DNA of 64,000 nt from Microbacterium sp. 4R-513 (GCF_011046485.1 NZ_CP049256.1:558001-622000), one strand, 5' to 3'. Positions 10,301-17,688 are shown, counted from the stretch's first letter. The notes: a model not told the origin generated them from the letters alone. Translations and numbers: made by a program.

Positions 10301-10489
10301 GGTCGAGGGTTCGGTGCGGATTCCGAGCGCATCACCGACTGCGACCCCCACTCCGAGGCCCAAGGCGAGGAGGACGATGGCGGTGACGGCTGCGAGGATT
10401 CCCCTTCGTCGCGCCGTTGGCATGCGGAGAAGCATAAGCGGGCGCGACCTGGGCATTCGCCCGGGTCCCCCGCTCCGGGCGGGCACCAC
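7370..10489 (-). CDS. membrane-anchored glycoside-hydrolase-like protein
   Basis: A very large protein (1039 residues from 10489). A signal-anchor helix lies near residues 28-50, then a long extracytoplasmic part, then about seven membrane helices from roughly residue 755 to 1025. The extracytoplasmic part begins with a domain resembling the N-domain of GH67/GH20 enzymes (TALRIDAASEAGAARGVYDI), followed by a barrel-like region with VSWPGFIEFATF, LGVKIYLRTDM, ILIRIGEGGNVY and WTWTQDGGPWR. This resembles alpha-glucuronidase-type hydrolases, but I could not confirm the catalytic pair. Start: ATG 10456 (GGGGGA 9 bases upstream) is more likely than 10489. It is first in the run leading to ppk2. 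Confidence 0.6.
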   Translation of the reverse strand: MVPARSGGPGRMPRSRPLMLLRMPTARRRGILAAVTAIVLLALGLGVGVAVGDALGIRTEPSTQMTPADPVVPEISGPVFPPDFTTIDAPDTPRVSAALDELADAAASATGTSGEASLTVVAGEGDAPDDSYTLSGNPTALRIDAASEAGAARGVYDIADSVRIGSPVEALIGEHPASELPLRMVDLGAVGVDPDPSQWVEGTDYSHVSRAFEDVYLSDPPYIDQDALAAAYDDWEEFLRHSVANGYNAVSWPGFIEFATFADVPGGPVYPEGDPHVDRALALRQAFGPFWDRAAELGVKIYLRTDMPTLTPELAHYFDAQFGGLDTENPELWRIYTAALDELYAAEPALSGILIRIGEGGNVYQEPGWDYYSEIAVRSVEAVRTMLETYSEQAEASDREVIFRTWSVGIGDVGDMHTDQEAYHAILDGIDSPALIVSTKYTLGDFYSWLPLNDTLETGDQRRIVEFQSRREFEAFGSFPNDLGPEYQWALQTLLAANPNIEGIWTWTQDGGPWRAGPMSLYLKSGFWQLYELNTQTAAALARDPEADIGQVTVDWAKEWFSEDPATVRAITDAMALSRDAITQGLYIQPFAERRTFALGLEPPPQMWIFEWDILTGDSASLGVIYEISHDRIDETIAAGHEAVEKAEQMRDLVAGTDASTWRDPELRDAFIGTLDYQADVLRMLGAYREMFLEQMRWHDTMSPEAKAAASRARDEFVALADQHLETYTGDIDHPAWNLDAALGSVQRADRDEAMAWIARVLLALALAWVVIGMIATRTRLVRRPGAAAARVTWLAATRPWRAQESTLGLLPLDRWLLLIVPGALLVGTRAVQTSFLSWTHLLVVLVAWLIFVLVLDLLLMRKRSPWPVIAAVGGVIVFRCIVTLAALSFTGPGGYWFAFWTDPVRRTIYISVAFALFLWVFVAAGWALSTQLGRRRATGAVLAAIGAALAVPASVVAILGLEPSLSTWNDQLGLLPWGLARILGLTTYLEIPSDTAWWAAAFGAVLLVVGVLLAVPWGRRRSAAASAAGTRHPEPLQG

Positions 10490-10533
10490 AGGGAATCGTT
10501 ATCGTCCCGTGCCCTTGCCCCGCCCGCCGAGCC

Positions 10534-10640
10534 TCGGTCGTTGAGCGAGCGAAGCGAGACAAAACGCGCCGTCGCGACGAGTGGCATCGGTCCCGCGCGT
10601 TTCGTCTCGGTCGCTCCGCTCCCTCGCTCAATGACCGAGG
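10534..10640. repeat. inverted pair of dispersed repeat (family A)
   Basis: One unit reads GGTCGTTGAGCG ... ending AAAACGCG (about 10536-10567); the second is its inverted copy, GCGCGTTTCGTC ... ending CAATGACCGAG (about 10594-10640). The pair can fold into a long interrupted hairpin. It fills the gap between the drrB-like stop (10663) and the start of the glycoside-hydrolase-like gene. Confidence 0.8.
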
Positions 10641-10662
10641 AGGGAGACGCTGGCGGCCCGGG

Positions 10663-11451
10663 TCAGTTCGACTTGTGGATGGCCCGCACGCCCGCCCACA
10701 GGCCGAGCGCCGCGAGGATCAGCGCCGCCAGCCAGCCCCACAGCACCGTGACGTCTCCGAGGTCGCCCGCGAAGAGGGCGCGCTCGGCCTGCACGACCCA
10801 GTTGACGGGGTTCACGGCCGACACGGCCTTCATCCACGCGGGACCATCGTCGAGCGGCAGCAGCATCCCCGAGAGGATCAGCAAGGGGAAGATGAGCGTC
10901 TGCTGCACGCCCCAGAACAGCCACTCGCGGTCCTTGGTCTTCAGGGCGAGGGTGTACGACAGCGACCCGAGCCCGACGCCGAACACGGCGAGCAGGGCGA
11001 GCCCGATGACGAGGCCGGCCGGGTTGATCGAGAAGCCGAACGGCCAGGCGATCAGCACGATGATGATCGCCTGCACGACGATCGGCGCGATCTCCTTGAG
11101 GGCGCGGCCGACGAGGAGGGACGACCGCGCCAGCGGTGCCACGAGGGTGCGCTCGTGCGAGCCGGTCATCATCTCGTACTGCAGGTTCGACCCGGTGGCT
11201 CCGGTGCCGAACAGCACGATCATCACGAGCACGCCCGGAACGAACCACTGCAGCGTCTCGGCCGGCGGCTGCCCCGACGATCCGATGAGCAGCGGTGCGA
11301 ACAGACCTAGGAAGACCAGGGGCTGCACGAGGCTGAAGATCAGGGTGAACGGGTCGCGGACGACCGGCCGGAGCTCCCGCCGCAGGACGTTCCAGGTGTC
11401 GCGGGCGGGGTTCTGCCGCACGGCGGTGTCGGGCTTGGTCAGGGTGGTCAT
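10663..11451 (-). CDS. ABC-2 type transporter permease (DrrB-like)
   Basis: A 262-residue integral membrane protein with six predicted helices and the ABC-2 signature LSYTLALKTKDREWLFWGVQQTLIFPLLILSG, as in the daunorubicin-resistance permease DrrB. The ATG at 11451 overlaps the stop of the upstream ATPase gene by 4 bp (ATGA), so the two are coupled. Together they form a drug or lipid exporter of unknown substrate. The C-terminus VRAIHKSN is typical of the family. Confidence 0.9.
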   Translation of the reverse strand: MTTLTKPDTAVRQNPARDTWNVLRRELRPVVRDPFTLIFSLVQPLVFLGLFAPLLIGSSGQPPAETLQWFVPGVLVMIVLFGTGATGSNLQYEMMTGSHERTLVAPLARSSLLVGRALKEIAPIVVQAIIIVLIAWPFGFSINPAGLVIGLALLAVFGVGLGSLSYTLALKTKDREWLFWGVQQTLIFPLLILSGMLLPLDDGPAWMKAVSAVNPVNWVVQAERALFAGDLGDVTVLWGWLAALILAALGLWAGVRAIHKSN

Positions 11452-12500
11452 CGGTTCGCTCCTGCCTTCTCGTTCGCGGCGACGGGGGTCGCGGCATCCG
11501 TCGCCTCTTCGTTCTCTTCCGTCTCCTGGCCTTCGCCCGCCTCGCGCAGGGTGCGCCCGGTCAGCGCGAGGAACACGTCGTCGAGCGTCGGCGGCACGCC
11601 GGTCGCCGTCCGCACGCGGATCCCGGCAGCGTCGAGCTCCCGCACCGCGGTCGGCAGCAGCGCATCCCCCTCCGGGGCGGTGAGGGCGACGGATGCCTCG
11701 TCCTCCCGCCGCACGCCACGGTCGGTGAGTCGCTGCACGACCGCGAGCGCGCGGTCGGCCTCCCCGGCCGACGCGAAGCCGAACGTGAGCACGTCGCCCG
11801 CGAGGTTGGCCTTGAGCGCCGTCGCGGTGTCGTCGGCGATCACCCGGCCCTTGTCCATGACCATGACCCGCTCGGCGTAGCGGTCGGCCTCCTCGAGGTA
11901 GTGCGTGGTGAGGAAGACCGTCGTGCCGTGCTCGGCGCGCAGGTCCAGGATGTGCTGCCACAGATTCGCCCGGCTCTGCGGGTCGAGGCCGGTCGACGGC
12001 TCATCGAGGAAGAGCAGCGGCGGTGCGTGCATGAGCCCGAGCGCGATGTCGAGTCGCCGCTTCTGCCCGCCGCTCAGCTGCTGCACGGTGCGGGTCGCGA
12101 AGGACGCGAGGTCGAGGGACTCGATCAGCTCGTCGGCCCGCTTCGCGGCCGCAGTCTTGGAGATGCCGTAGAAGGCGCCCTGGCTGAGGAGCTCGTCCCG
12201 CACGCGCTGCGAGAAGCTGCCGCTCGTGAGCTGTCCGACGTACCCGATGCGCGCGCGCACCCCGGCAGACTGCGTGAGGATGTCGTGCCCGACCACGCGC
12301 GCCGACCCGGCCGTCGGCGGGATGAGGGTCGTGAGCATCCGCAGACTCGTCGACTTGCCGGCGCCGTTCGGCCCGAGGAACGCGACGAGCTCGCCCCGCT
12401 CGACCTCGAAGGTCAGATCGGTGACCGCGTCGACCGTCTTCTTCTTGACGGTGAATCTCTTGGTGAGGCCATGCGCCTCGATGATCGGTTCGTTCGCCAT
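11448..12500 (-). CDS. ABC transporter ATPase (DrrA-like)
   Basis: A 350-residue ATPase. Walker A GPNGAGKS is at residues 43-50, the signature LSGGQ at 142-146, and Walker B LLFLDEP at about 162-168. The C-terminal ~100-residue domain with the TLDDVFLALTG motif is characteristic of DrrA-type exporters. I chose the ATG at 12500; an open frame continues upstream but runs through the regulator's promoter. The tail is rich in Glu, Ala and Asn. It is divergent from the WYL regulator at 12563, which is a likely controller. Confidence 0.92.
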   Translation of the reverse strand: MANEPIIEAHGLTKRFTVKKKTVDAVTDLTFEVERGELVAFLGPNGAGKSTSLRMLTTLIPPTAGSARVVGHDILTQSAGVRARIGYVGQLTSGSFSQRVRDELLSQGAFYGISKTAAAKRADELIESLDLASFATRTVQQLSGGQKRRLDIALGLMHAPPLLFLDEPSTGLDPQSRANLWQHILDLRAEHGTTVFLTTHYLEEADRYAERVMVMDKGRVIADDTATALKANLAGDVLTFGFASAGEADRALAVVQRLTDRGVRREDEASVALTAPEGDALLPTAVRELDAAGIRVRTATGVPPTLDDVFLALTGRTLREAGEGQETEENEEATDAATPVAANEKAGANR

Positions 12501-12520
12501 GACGTCACGGTAGAAGCCAA

Positions 12521-12568
12521 TGCGGACAGATTCGGTCCGCAACGAGTGGCATTCTTGTGGACATGTCC
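12521..12568. promoter_or_regulatory. probable operator of the WYL regulator / drrAB promoter region
   Basis: The 62-bp divergent gap holds a perfect inverted repeat, TGCGGAC (12521-12527) and GTCCGCA (12535-12541), separated by 7 bases. A second palindrome, GGACATGTCC (12559-12568), overlaps the WYL start codon. Both share the GGAC...GTCC half-sites, so one dimeric protein could bind both and control the exporter and itself. Confidence 0.55.
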
Positions 12569-13630
12569 GACACCACCACACGGGCCCTCTCGCTGCTCAA
12601 CCTGCTGCAGACCCACCGCCACTGGCCCGGCTCGGAGCTGGCCGACCGGCTCGGGGTCACGGAGCGGACCGTCCGGCGCGATGTCGAGCGGCTGCGCGAG
12701 CTGGGCTACCGCATCGAATCGACGCCCGGCTCGGCCGGCGGCTATCGGCTCGAAGCCGGCAGCGCCGTGCCGCCCCTCCTCCTCACCGACGAAGAGGCCG
12801 TCGCGATGGCGATCGGACTGCGGGTCGCGGCATCCCAGCGCCTCATCGGCGGGCCCGAGACGACGCTCACCGCGCTCGCGAAGCTCGAGCAGGTGCTCCC
12901 CGCGCCCCTCCGCCGACGCGTCAACGCCCTGGCCGATGCGGTGCAGCCGGCGGGCATCCGCTCCGGCGCCGCCGTCTCGAGCGAGGTGCTCGGCGAGCTC
13001 GCCCTCGCCTGTCGCGATCACGAGCGCGTGCGCTTCAGCTACACGGCCGCATCGGGCGAGGTGACGCGGCGGCGCGTCGAGCCGCATGTGCTCGCACCCG
13101 CCGATCGGCACTGGTACCTGCTGTGCTGGGACCTCGAGAAGGAGGACTGGCGCACCTTCCGCGTCGACCGCCTCGCCGACGTCGAGCACACCCGCCTGCT
13201 CTTCGAGCCGCGGCCGCTCAGCCCCGAGCAGGTCGAGGAGTTCATCGTCGTCGCCCGCTCATGGGTCAGGCAGCCCGTCGAGACCGACGTCGTGATGGAC
13301 CTTCCCTACGAGCAGATGCGCGAGTGGTTCGGCCAGTGGGGCCAGGGCGCCGAGCCCGAAGGCTCGGATCGCACGCGCTGGCCCGTCGGCGGCGCGGACT
13401 TCCGCGAGACGATGTACGGCCTGTCCTGGGTCCCGGCCGGGATCGAGTACACGACCGATCTCGCCGAGCCCGCCCGCGGCGAACTGCGCGAGACCCTCGC
13501 CCGCATGCTCCGGGCTCTCGACGCCGCTCCCCCGAGCCTCGGGCGACGGATGCCTCGTCCCGCACCCGCGTGCGGCGCTGAGGCCGTTCTCGCACCCCGC
13601 CGGCGAGGCATCCGTTCTCGCTGCCACTAA
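12563..13630 (+). CDS. HTH and WYL domain transcriptional regulator
   Basis: About 355 residues. The N-terminal winged HTH reads WPGSELADRLGVTERTVRRDVERLRELGY; the central WYL domain has RVRFSYTAASGEVTRRRVEPH and HWYLLCWDLEKEDWRTFRVDRL. WYL proteins bind small ligands or nucleic acids and often control adjacent exporters; here drrAB is divergent. An in-frame GTG at 12557 is an alternative start; the transcript may be leaderless. Oddity: after the expected end (...MLRALDA) about 40 further residues follow, compositionally like translated intergenic DNA, and spanning the two arms of an inverted repeat (13546-13557 and 13604-13615). Confidence 0.88.
   Translation: MSDTTTRALSLLNLLQTHRHWPGSELADRLGVTERTVRRDVERLRELGYRIESTPGSAGGYRLEAGSAVPPLLLTDEEAVAMAIGLRVAASQRLIGGPETTLTALAKLEQVLPAPLRRRVNALADAVQPAGIRSGAAVSSEVLGELALACRDHERVRFSYTAASGEVTRRRVEPHVLAPADRHWYLLCWDLEKEDWRTFRVDRLADVEHTRLLFEPRPLSPEQVEEFIVVARSWVRQPVETDVVMDLPYEQMREWFGQWGQGAEPEGSDRTRWPVGGADFRETMYGLSWVPAGIEYTTDLAEPARGELRETLARMLRALDAAPPSLGRRMPRPAPACGAEAVLAPRRRGIRSRCH
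13546..13615. repeat. 12-bp inverted repeat inside the WYL gene's 3' end
   Basis: Arms ACGGATGCCTCG (13546-13557) and CGAGGCATCCGT (13604-13615) are perfect complements with 46 bases between them. The arms contain the GGATGCC heptamer that recurs throughout the window. It may be a terminator-like element that became coding when an earlier stop was lost. Confidence 0.55.
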
Positions 13631-13640
13631 CCTCGGCTCT

Positions 13641-14129
13641 GTGAGCGAACCGACCCCCGCCGAGATCCTGGCCCGCGTCGAGGCGGAGGAGCGCGAGATC
13701 GTCCTGCCCCGCTTCGACCTCGAAGACGCCTGGCGGCTGGGCTCGGCGATGCGCGCCGCGGCGCTCGAGCGCGGGCTGCCCATCGTCATCGGCATCTCGC
13801 TCGGCGAAGCCCGCGTGTTCCACACTGCTCTGCCCGGGTCCAGCGCCGACAACGACGGCTGGCTCGAGCGCAAGGCGCGCGTCGCCCGCCGCTACGGCCG
13901 ATCGTCATACGGAGTCGGGCTCTCGTTCACCGCCGTCGGCAAGGCGTTCGACACGTCGGCGCGTCTGGACACGACGCTCTACGCCGCACACGGCGGCGTG
14001 TTCCCCATCACAATCGCGAGCGTTGGGGTCGTCGGAACGGTCGGTGTGTCGGGGCTGCCGCAGGCCGACGACCACGCGTTCGTCGTGGAGCACCTGCGAG
14101 CGCATCGCGATTCGCTGCCCGCCGCGTGA
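13641..14129 (+). CDS. UPF0303 / heme-degrading-domain family protein
   Basis: A 162-residue protein of the UPF0303 (GlcG/HbpS-like) family, recognised by RGLPIVIGISLGEARVFHTALPGSS, the FTAVGKAFDTSARLD strand and the glycine-rich ITIASVGVVGTVGVSGLPQADDHAFV. Relatives bind haem or cobalamin-like ligands, but the role of UPF0303 proteins is unproven. It starts at a GTG (13641) only 11 bp after the WYL gene and may be cotranscribed. Cytoplasmic. Confidence 0.8.
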   Translation: MSEPTPAEILARVEAEEREIVLPRFDLEDAWRLGSAMRAAALERGLPIVIGISLGEARVFHTALPGSSADNDGWLERKARVARRYGRSSYGVGLSFTAVGKAFDTSARLDTTLYAAHGGVFPITIASVGVVGTVGVSGLPQADDHAFVVEHLRAHRDSLPAA

Positions 14130-14229
14130 CCGAGCCGCCGCTTTCGGTGGCGGTCACGCAAGGACTCACAGCGAAACCCCGGTTAACGCTGACTCACTGC
14201 AGGTCGCTCCGGCGCTAGCGTGGTCTCAT

Positions 14230-14302
14230 CGCGGCGATCCGGGCGGTCCCGGGCACCGGCTCATACCCGGGAGCGTTGCGGGTTCGACTCCCGCCGTCGC
14301 GT
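14230..14302 (+). tRNA. tRNA-like sequence, CAT anticodon, atypical D-arm (possible pseudo-tRNA)
   Basis: A 73-base segment folds as a tRNA. Acceptor CGCGGCG (14230-14236) pairs with CGTCGCG (14295-14301) with one G-U. The anticodon loop CTCATAC (14260-14266) sits on four G-C pairs. A perfect T-arm, GCGGG-TTCGACT-CCCGC, spans 14278-14294. The D-arm is abnormal: a 4-5 bp stem with a 4-6 base loop, no U8 and no A14. The outer anticodon-stem pair is A-G. No CCA is encoded. It may be a degenerate tRNA-Met, or a tRNA fragment left by past integration. Functional status is doubtful. Confidence 0.4.
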
Positions 14303-14358
14303 CTACTTCGACGCTGTCGCGCTTCGCCCTTCGACGGCCTCGCGAATTACTTGGCCGG

Positions 14359-15138
14359 TCAGTCCGACCATCCGGGCAGCTCGGTGAGCGCTGAGCGATC
14401 CATCGGCCGCCCGAGCAAGAATCCCTGTCCCCGATCGCACCCGACGTTACGCACGAACTCCAGCTGCTCCTCGGTCTCGATGCCTTCAGCCACGATTCTG
14501 AGTCCGCGCCGACGGGCCTCGGCTGTGATGTCGCGGATGGTCTGACTAGCGTCCAGATCGTTGCCGTCGAGCAGCGATCGATCGAGTTTCACCTCATCGA
14601 AGGTGTGGCGCGCAAGCGACGATGATGACGCGTGGCCGACGCCGTAGTCGTCGAGGGACACGAGTACTCCGCTCTCGCGTATCGCGCGCAGGCTGGTGTT
14701 GACCACGTCGAGCGGGGCCAGGGGATGTGACTCGGTGATCTCGAGAGTCAAGCGCGCGGGGGCGCACTCCGTCCTCTGCAGACCCTCAGCGACCTGCGTG
14801 ACGAACGTGTCTGCTTCCAGTTGCAGAGGAGAGACGTTGACCGACACGGTGATCTCACCGTTCGATCGTTGCCACGAGGTGAGGGCGTCGAGGCTTTCGT
14901 TCAACATGAAGTTCCCGATCGCCTCGATGACGCCCGTGCGCTCGGCGAGGGGGATGAAGACATCGGGCGGAACAGACCCCAGAACGGGATGGGTCCACCG
15001 GCACAGCGCTTCGGCCGCTGCCACTCTGCCCGTATCGAGGGCGATCTGCGGCTGGAAGACAGCGAAAAGCTCCGCGCGATCGAGCGCTTGGTCCAGGGCA
15101 GCGGCCAACTCGGACTCGGAGAATGTTGGGCTAGGCAT
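14359..15138 (-). CDS. EAL-domain cyclic-di-GMP phosphodiesterase
   Basis: A 259-residue stand-alone EAL domain. The hydrolytic residues look intact: EAL at 43-45, Asn101 in VNVS, Glu133 in LEITES, Asp163-Asp164 in SLDDYG, Lys184 in EVKLDRS, Glu218 in AEGIET and Gln238. It should hydrolyse c-di-GMP to pGpG. No membrane or sensory domain is present, so its activity is probably set by expression or by partners. It lies 198 bp downstream of the GGDEF gene; that gap (15139-15336) shows no terminator or clear promoter. Codon choice is less biased than in neighbouring core genes, which hints at later acquisition. Confidence 0.93.
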   Translation of the reverse strand: MPSPTFSESELAAALDQALDRAELFAVFQPQIALDTGRVAAAEALCRWTHPVLGSVPPDVFIPLAERTGVIEAIGNFMLNESLDALTSWQRSNGEITVSVNVSPLQLEADTFVTQVAEGLQRTECAPARLTLEITESHPLAPLDVVNTSLRAIRESGVLVSLDDYGVGHASSSSLARHTFDEVKLDRSLLDGNDLDASQTIRDITAEARRRGLRIVAEGIETEEQLEFVRNVGCDRGQGFLLGRPMDRSALTELPGWSD

Positions 15139-15336
15139 GGTTGCGCGGTATCTCAGGACGCGACGTGCGCCGGAAGCCTTGGCGCACCAAGCAGGCGTAC
15201 CAAGGTGGGGTCATCACGGTCATCCGCTCTACGTGGGATGCGTCGCATCTCCGACCGTACGCACTTCTGCCCTACGGCACGGCAACGGGAAAGCCTCAGA
15301 CGCGCCACAATGTCCGCTGCCCCGGGTTGAGACGGG

Positions 15337-16707
15337 TCACGCTTGGGGGCTGAGCGTGACGCGGTCCTTGCCGGCGCGCTTGGCGTCGTACATCGCGGCA
15401 TCCGCGCGGACGAGCAGCTGCTGCGAGGTCAGGTCGCGGTCCATTCCGCGCCGGCAGACGGCCACTCCGACACTCACGGAGGCCGAGACGACGCCCTCAC
15501 TGACGGCGACGGGTGCTCGGCAGACAGCGAGGATCCGCTCGGCCACGCTCTCTGCGGCGTACTTGTCGGCGCCGACCAGAATGGCGACGAACTCGTCCCC
15601 GCCGATGCGACCGACGGTGTCTCCCGCCCGTACCGCCCCGGCGAGCCTGGTCGCCAGTTCGATGAGCACCGAGTCGCCGGCGCTATGGCCGAATGCGTCG
15701 TTGATGCTCTTGAAGTCGTCGATGTCGAGGAAGAGAACCGACAGCGGCTCGCCGCTGAGAGTGGACGCTTCGATCGCCTGATCCAGCGTCAGCTGCAGGA
15801 GTTGCCGGTTGGCGAGCCCGGTCAGCTGGTCGTGCAGCGCGAGAGCGGCGAGCTTGCGCTGCAGCCGCAGCCGCACTAGGGTCTGGGACGCCTGACGACC
15901 CAGCGCGTGCTGCAGCTCCCAGAACCCCGCATCGAAGTCGGAGCTCTTCGCGAAGTAGCACACCAGGAGACCCACCCGCTCGCCGTCAGCGATGAGCGGG
16001 GTGACCGTCAGCGCTGCCGACCCGATCTCGCGGAGCCCGGCGGCGATCTCGGGGAACTCGACCGAGTCGTCGGTGACGACCGTCACCTCCGTCGTCGCTC
16101 GAAGCGCCGGCACCGGGCGCACCTTGCCGAAGAGCGGATTGCTGCCGGCGACAACGACGAGCTCACCGGAGTCGTCCGCGAGGTGCACAGCGGTGTGCGA
16201 GGCGTCGAACGCGTCGCGTGCGGCGTCGGCGAACGATCGGGCGACGTCCTCGTCGGTCGCGCTCAACCCGAAAGCCGTGGACAGCTCCTGCAGGATCCGC
16301 ACCCGTCTTTCCGACGCTTCCGCCGCACGCCGCGCGGCAAGGAGTTCGCGTTCGTACCGCACACGTTCGGTGGCGTTGAAGACCGCCACCCGGATGAGCC
16401 CGGCGCGTTCGTCGCGCACGGCGTTGATCAGCGCGGGTATCGCCGTGCCATCCGCCTTGACGAGACTCACCGCGACCTCGTCCGCCCGGCCCTGCAGGTG
16501 CAGCAGCTGCGCGACGCGCGTCTCCATGAGCAGTCGGCTGCCGACATCCAGCAGCGACCCGAACGGCCGGCCGGTGAGGTCGCCGCGCTCGTACCCCGTC
16601 CACGTCAGGAACGTGTCGTTCGCGTGCAGGATGACATCGTCCGGAGACAGCGCGATCAGCCCGCACGGCGCGCGCAGGAACCAGTCGGTGTCGTCGATTC
16701 CACTCAC
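15337..16707 (-). CDS. PAS-GAF-GGDEF diguanylate cyclase
   Basis: A 456-residue soluble sensor enzyme. A PAS domain covers about residues 5-115 (CGLIALSPDDVILHANDTFL and a WTGYERGDLTGRP segment), a helical linker 116-140, a GAF domain about 145-280, and a GGDEF domain about 285-456. The active-site motif GGDEF is intact at 369-373, the metal ligand region FLDIDDFK at 326-333, and an inhibitory-site RxxD at 360-363, five residues before GGDEF. The GTG start at 16707 overlaps the RsbQ-like stop by 4 bp. The PAS domain is the expected partner of an RsbQ-type hydrolase, which would feed a signal into c-di-GMP synthesis. Confidence 0.94.
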   Translation of the reverse strand: MSGIDDTDWFLRAPCGLIALSPDDVILHANDTFLTWTGYERGDLTGRPFGSLLDVGSRLLMETRVAQLLHLQGRADEVAVSLVKADGTAIPALINAVRDERAGLIRVAVFNATERVRYERELLAARRAAEASERRVRILQELSTAFGLSATDEDVARSFADAARDAFDASHTAVHLADDSGELVVVAGSNPLFGKVRPVPALRATTEVTVVTDDSVEFPEIAAGLREIGSAALTVTPLIADGERVGLLVCYFAKSSDFDAGFWELQHALGRQASQTLVRLRLQRKLAALALHDQLTGLANRQLLQLTLDQAIEASTLSGEPLSVLFLDIDDFKSINDAFGHSAGDSVLIELATRLAGAVRAGDTVGRIGGDEFVAILVGADKYAAESVAERILAVCRAPVAVSEGVVSASVSVGVAVCRRGMDRDLTSQQLLVRADAAMYDAKRAGKDRVTLSPQA

Positions 16708-17516
16708 GCCAGGAACCGCCGGATCTCGCCGGCGACCTGGTCGGGCGCTGAGAGGATCGGCACGTGGCCGGTCGCGTCGAGCATGGTCATCTCACTGCCG
16801 CGTATCGCGTCGTGGACGTACCGGCCCACGGGTTCTGGTGCGATCGCATCGGCCCGGCACTGCAGCACCAGGGTCGGCACAGACACCGCGGCCAGATCTT
16901 CGCGATTGTCCGAGAGGAACGTCACGCGCGCGAACTGACGGGCGACGTCGGGGTCGAAACGGCAGAAGCTGTCCGTCAGACGATTCTCAAGGGCCGGCCG
17001 GTCGGGGGTGCCCATGATGACCGGGGCGAGCTGACGCGCCCAGCCCAGGTAGTTCGCGTCGAGCGAGTCGAGGAGGCCATCGATGTCGGACTGTTCGAAG
17101 CCGCCGTGGTAGCCGTCCGCATTCACGTATCGGGGGGACGGGCCGACCAGGACGAGGGCGCGGAAACGAGCGGGATCGCGGTTGGCAGCCAGCACGCCGA
17201 TCATCGCGCTGACCGAGTGGCCGACGAAGGTCACCTCGGTGGCATCGAGCGCCTCGAGGATGTCGAGCACGTCGGCGGCATAACCGTCCAGGTCGGCGTA
17301 CTTCTGCCTGTCGTAGGCAGTCCAGTCGGAGCCGCCGGCTCCGACGTGGTCGAACAGCAGGACGGCATGATCCGGCTCCAGCTGCGGCGCCACCAGATTC
17401 CACGTCTCCTGGCTGCAGCCGAAGCCGTGCGCGAGCATCACGAGCGGGCCCGCCGGGTTGCCGGAGACGGTGACATTGTTGCGGCGCAGAACGTCCGTCT
17501 TCGCCGCAGCGGCCAT
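16704..17516 (-). CDS. rsbQ-like: RsbQ-family alpha/beta hydrolase
   Basis: A 270-residue alpha/beta hydrolase closely resembling Bacillus RsbQ along its whole length: GFGCSQETWN, FDHVGAGGSDWTAYD, LDGYAADVLDILEALD, GPSPRYVN and FCRFDPDVARQFA. The triad appears complete: Ser101 in GHSVS, Asp223 and His251. RsbQ works with the PAS domain of RsbP and is related to the plant KAI2/D14 receptors. Here the partner gene is a PAS-GAF-GGDEF protein, overlapped by 4 bp. I chose the ATG at 17516, with GGGGACGGG just upstream, over the ATG at 17543. The ligand is unknown. Confidence 0.93.
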   Translation of the reverse strand: MAAAAKTDVLRRNNVTVSGNPAGPLVMLAHGFGCSQETWNLVAPQLEPDHAVLLFDHVGAGGSDWTAYDRQKYADLDGYAADVLDILEALDATEVTFVGHSVSAMIGVLAANRDPARFRALVLVGPSPRYVNADGYHGGFEQSDIDGLLDSLDANYLGWARQLAPVIMGTPDRPALENRLTDSFCRFDPDVARQFARVTFLSDNREDLAAVSVPTLVLQCRADAIAPEPVGRYVHDAIRGSEMTMLDATGHVPILSAPDQVAGEIRRFLA

Positions 17517-17688
17517 CCCGTCCCCATCCCGGCAGAAGAGCAAGCCGCCTGTCTCATCCTAGGTGCGCCGCCTCGTCGCGTCGCACCGCCCTGCACTCGC
17601 AGTCGTGCTCGAAGGAGGGCGGTGTCGCCGCTGCACCGTCGAACATCGTCCCCACGTCGACTCTCGAAGCCCGCTGCCCGCGGATACC

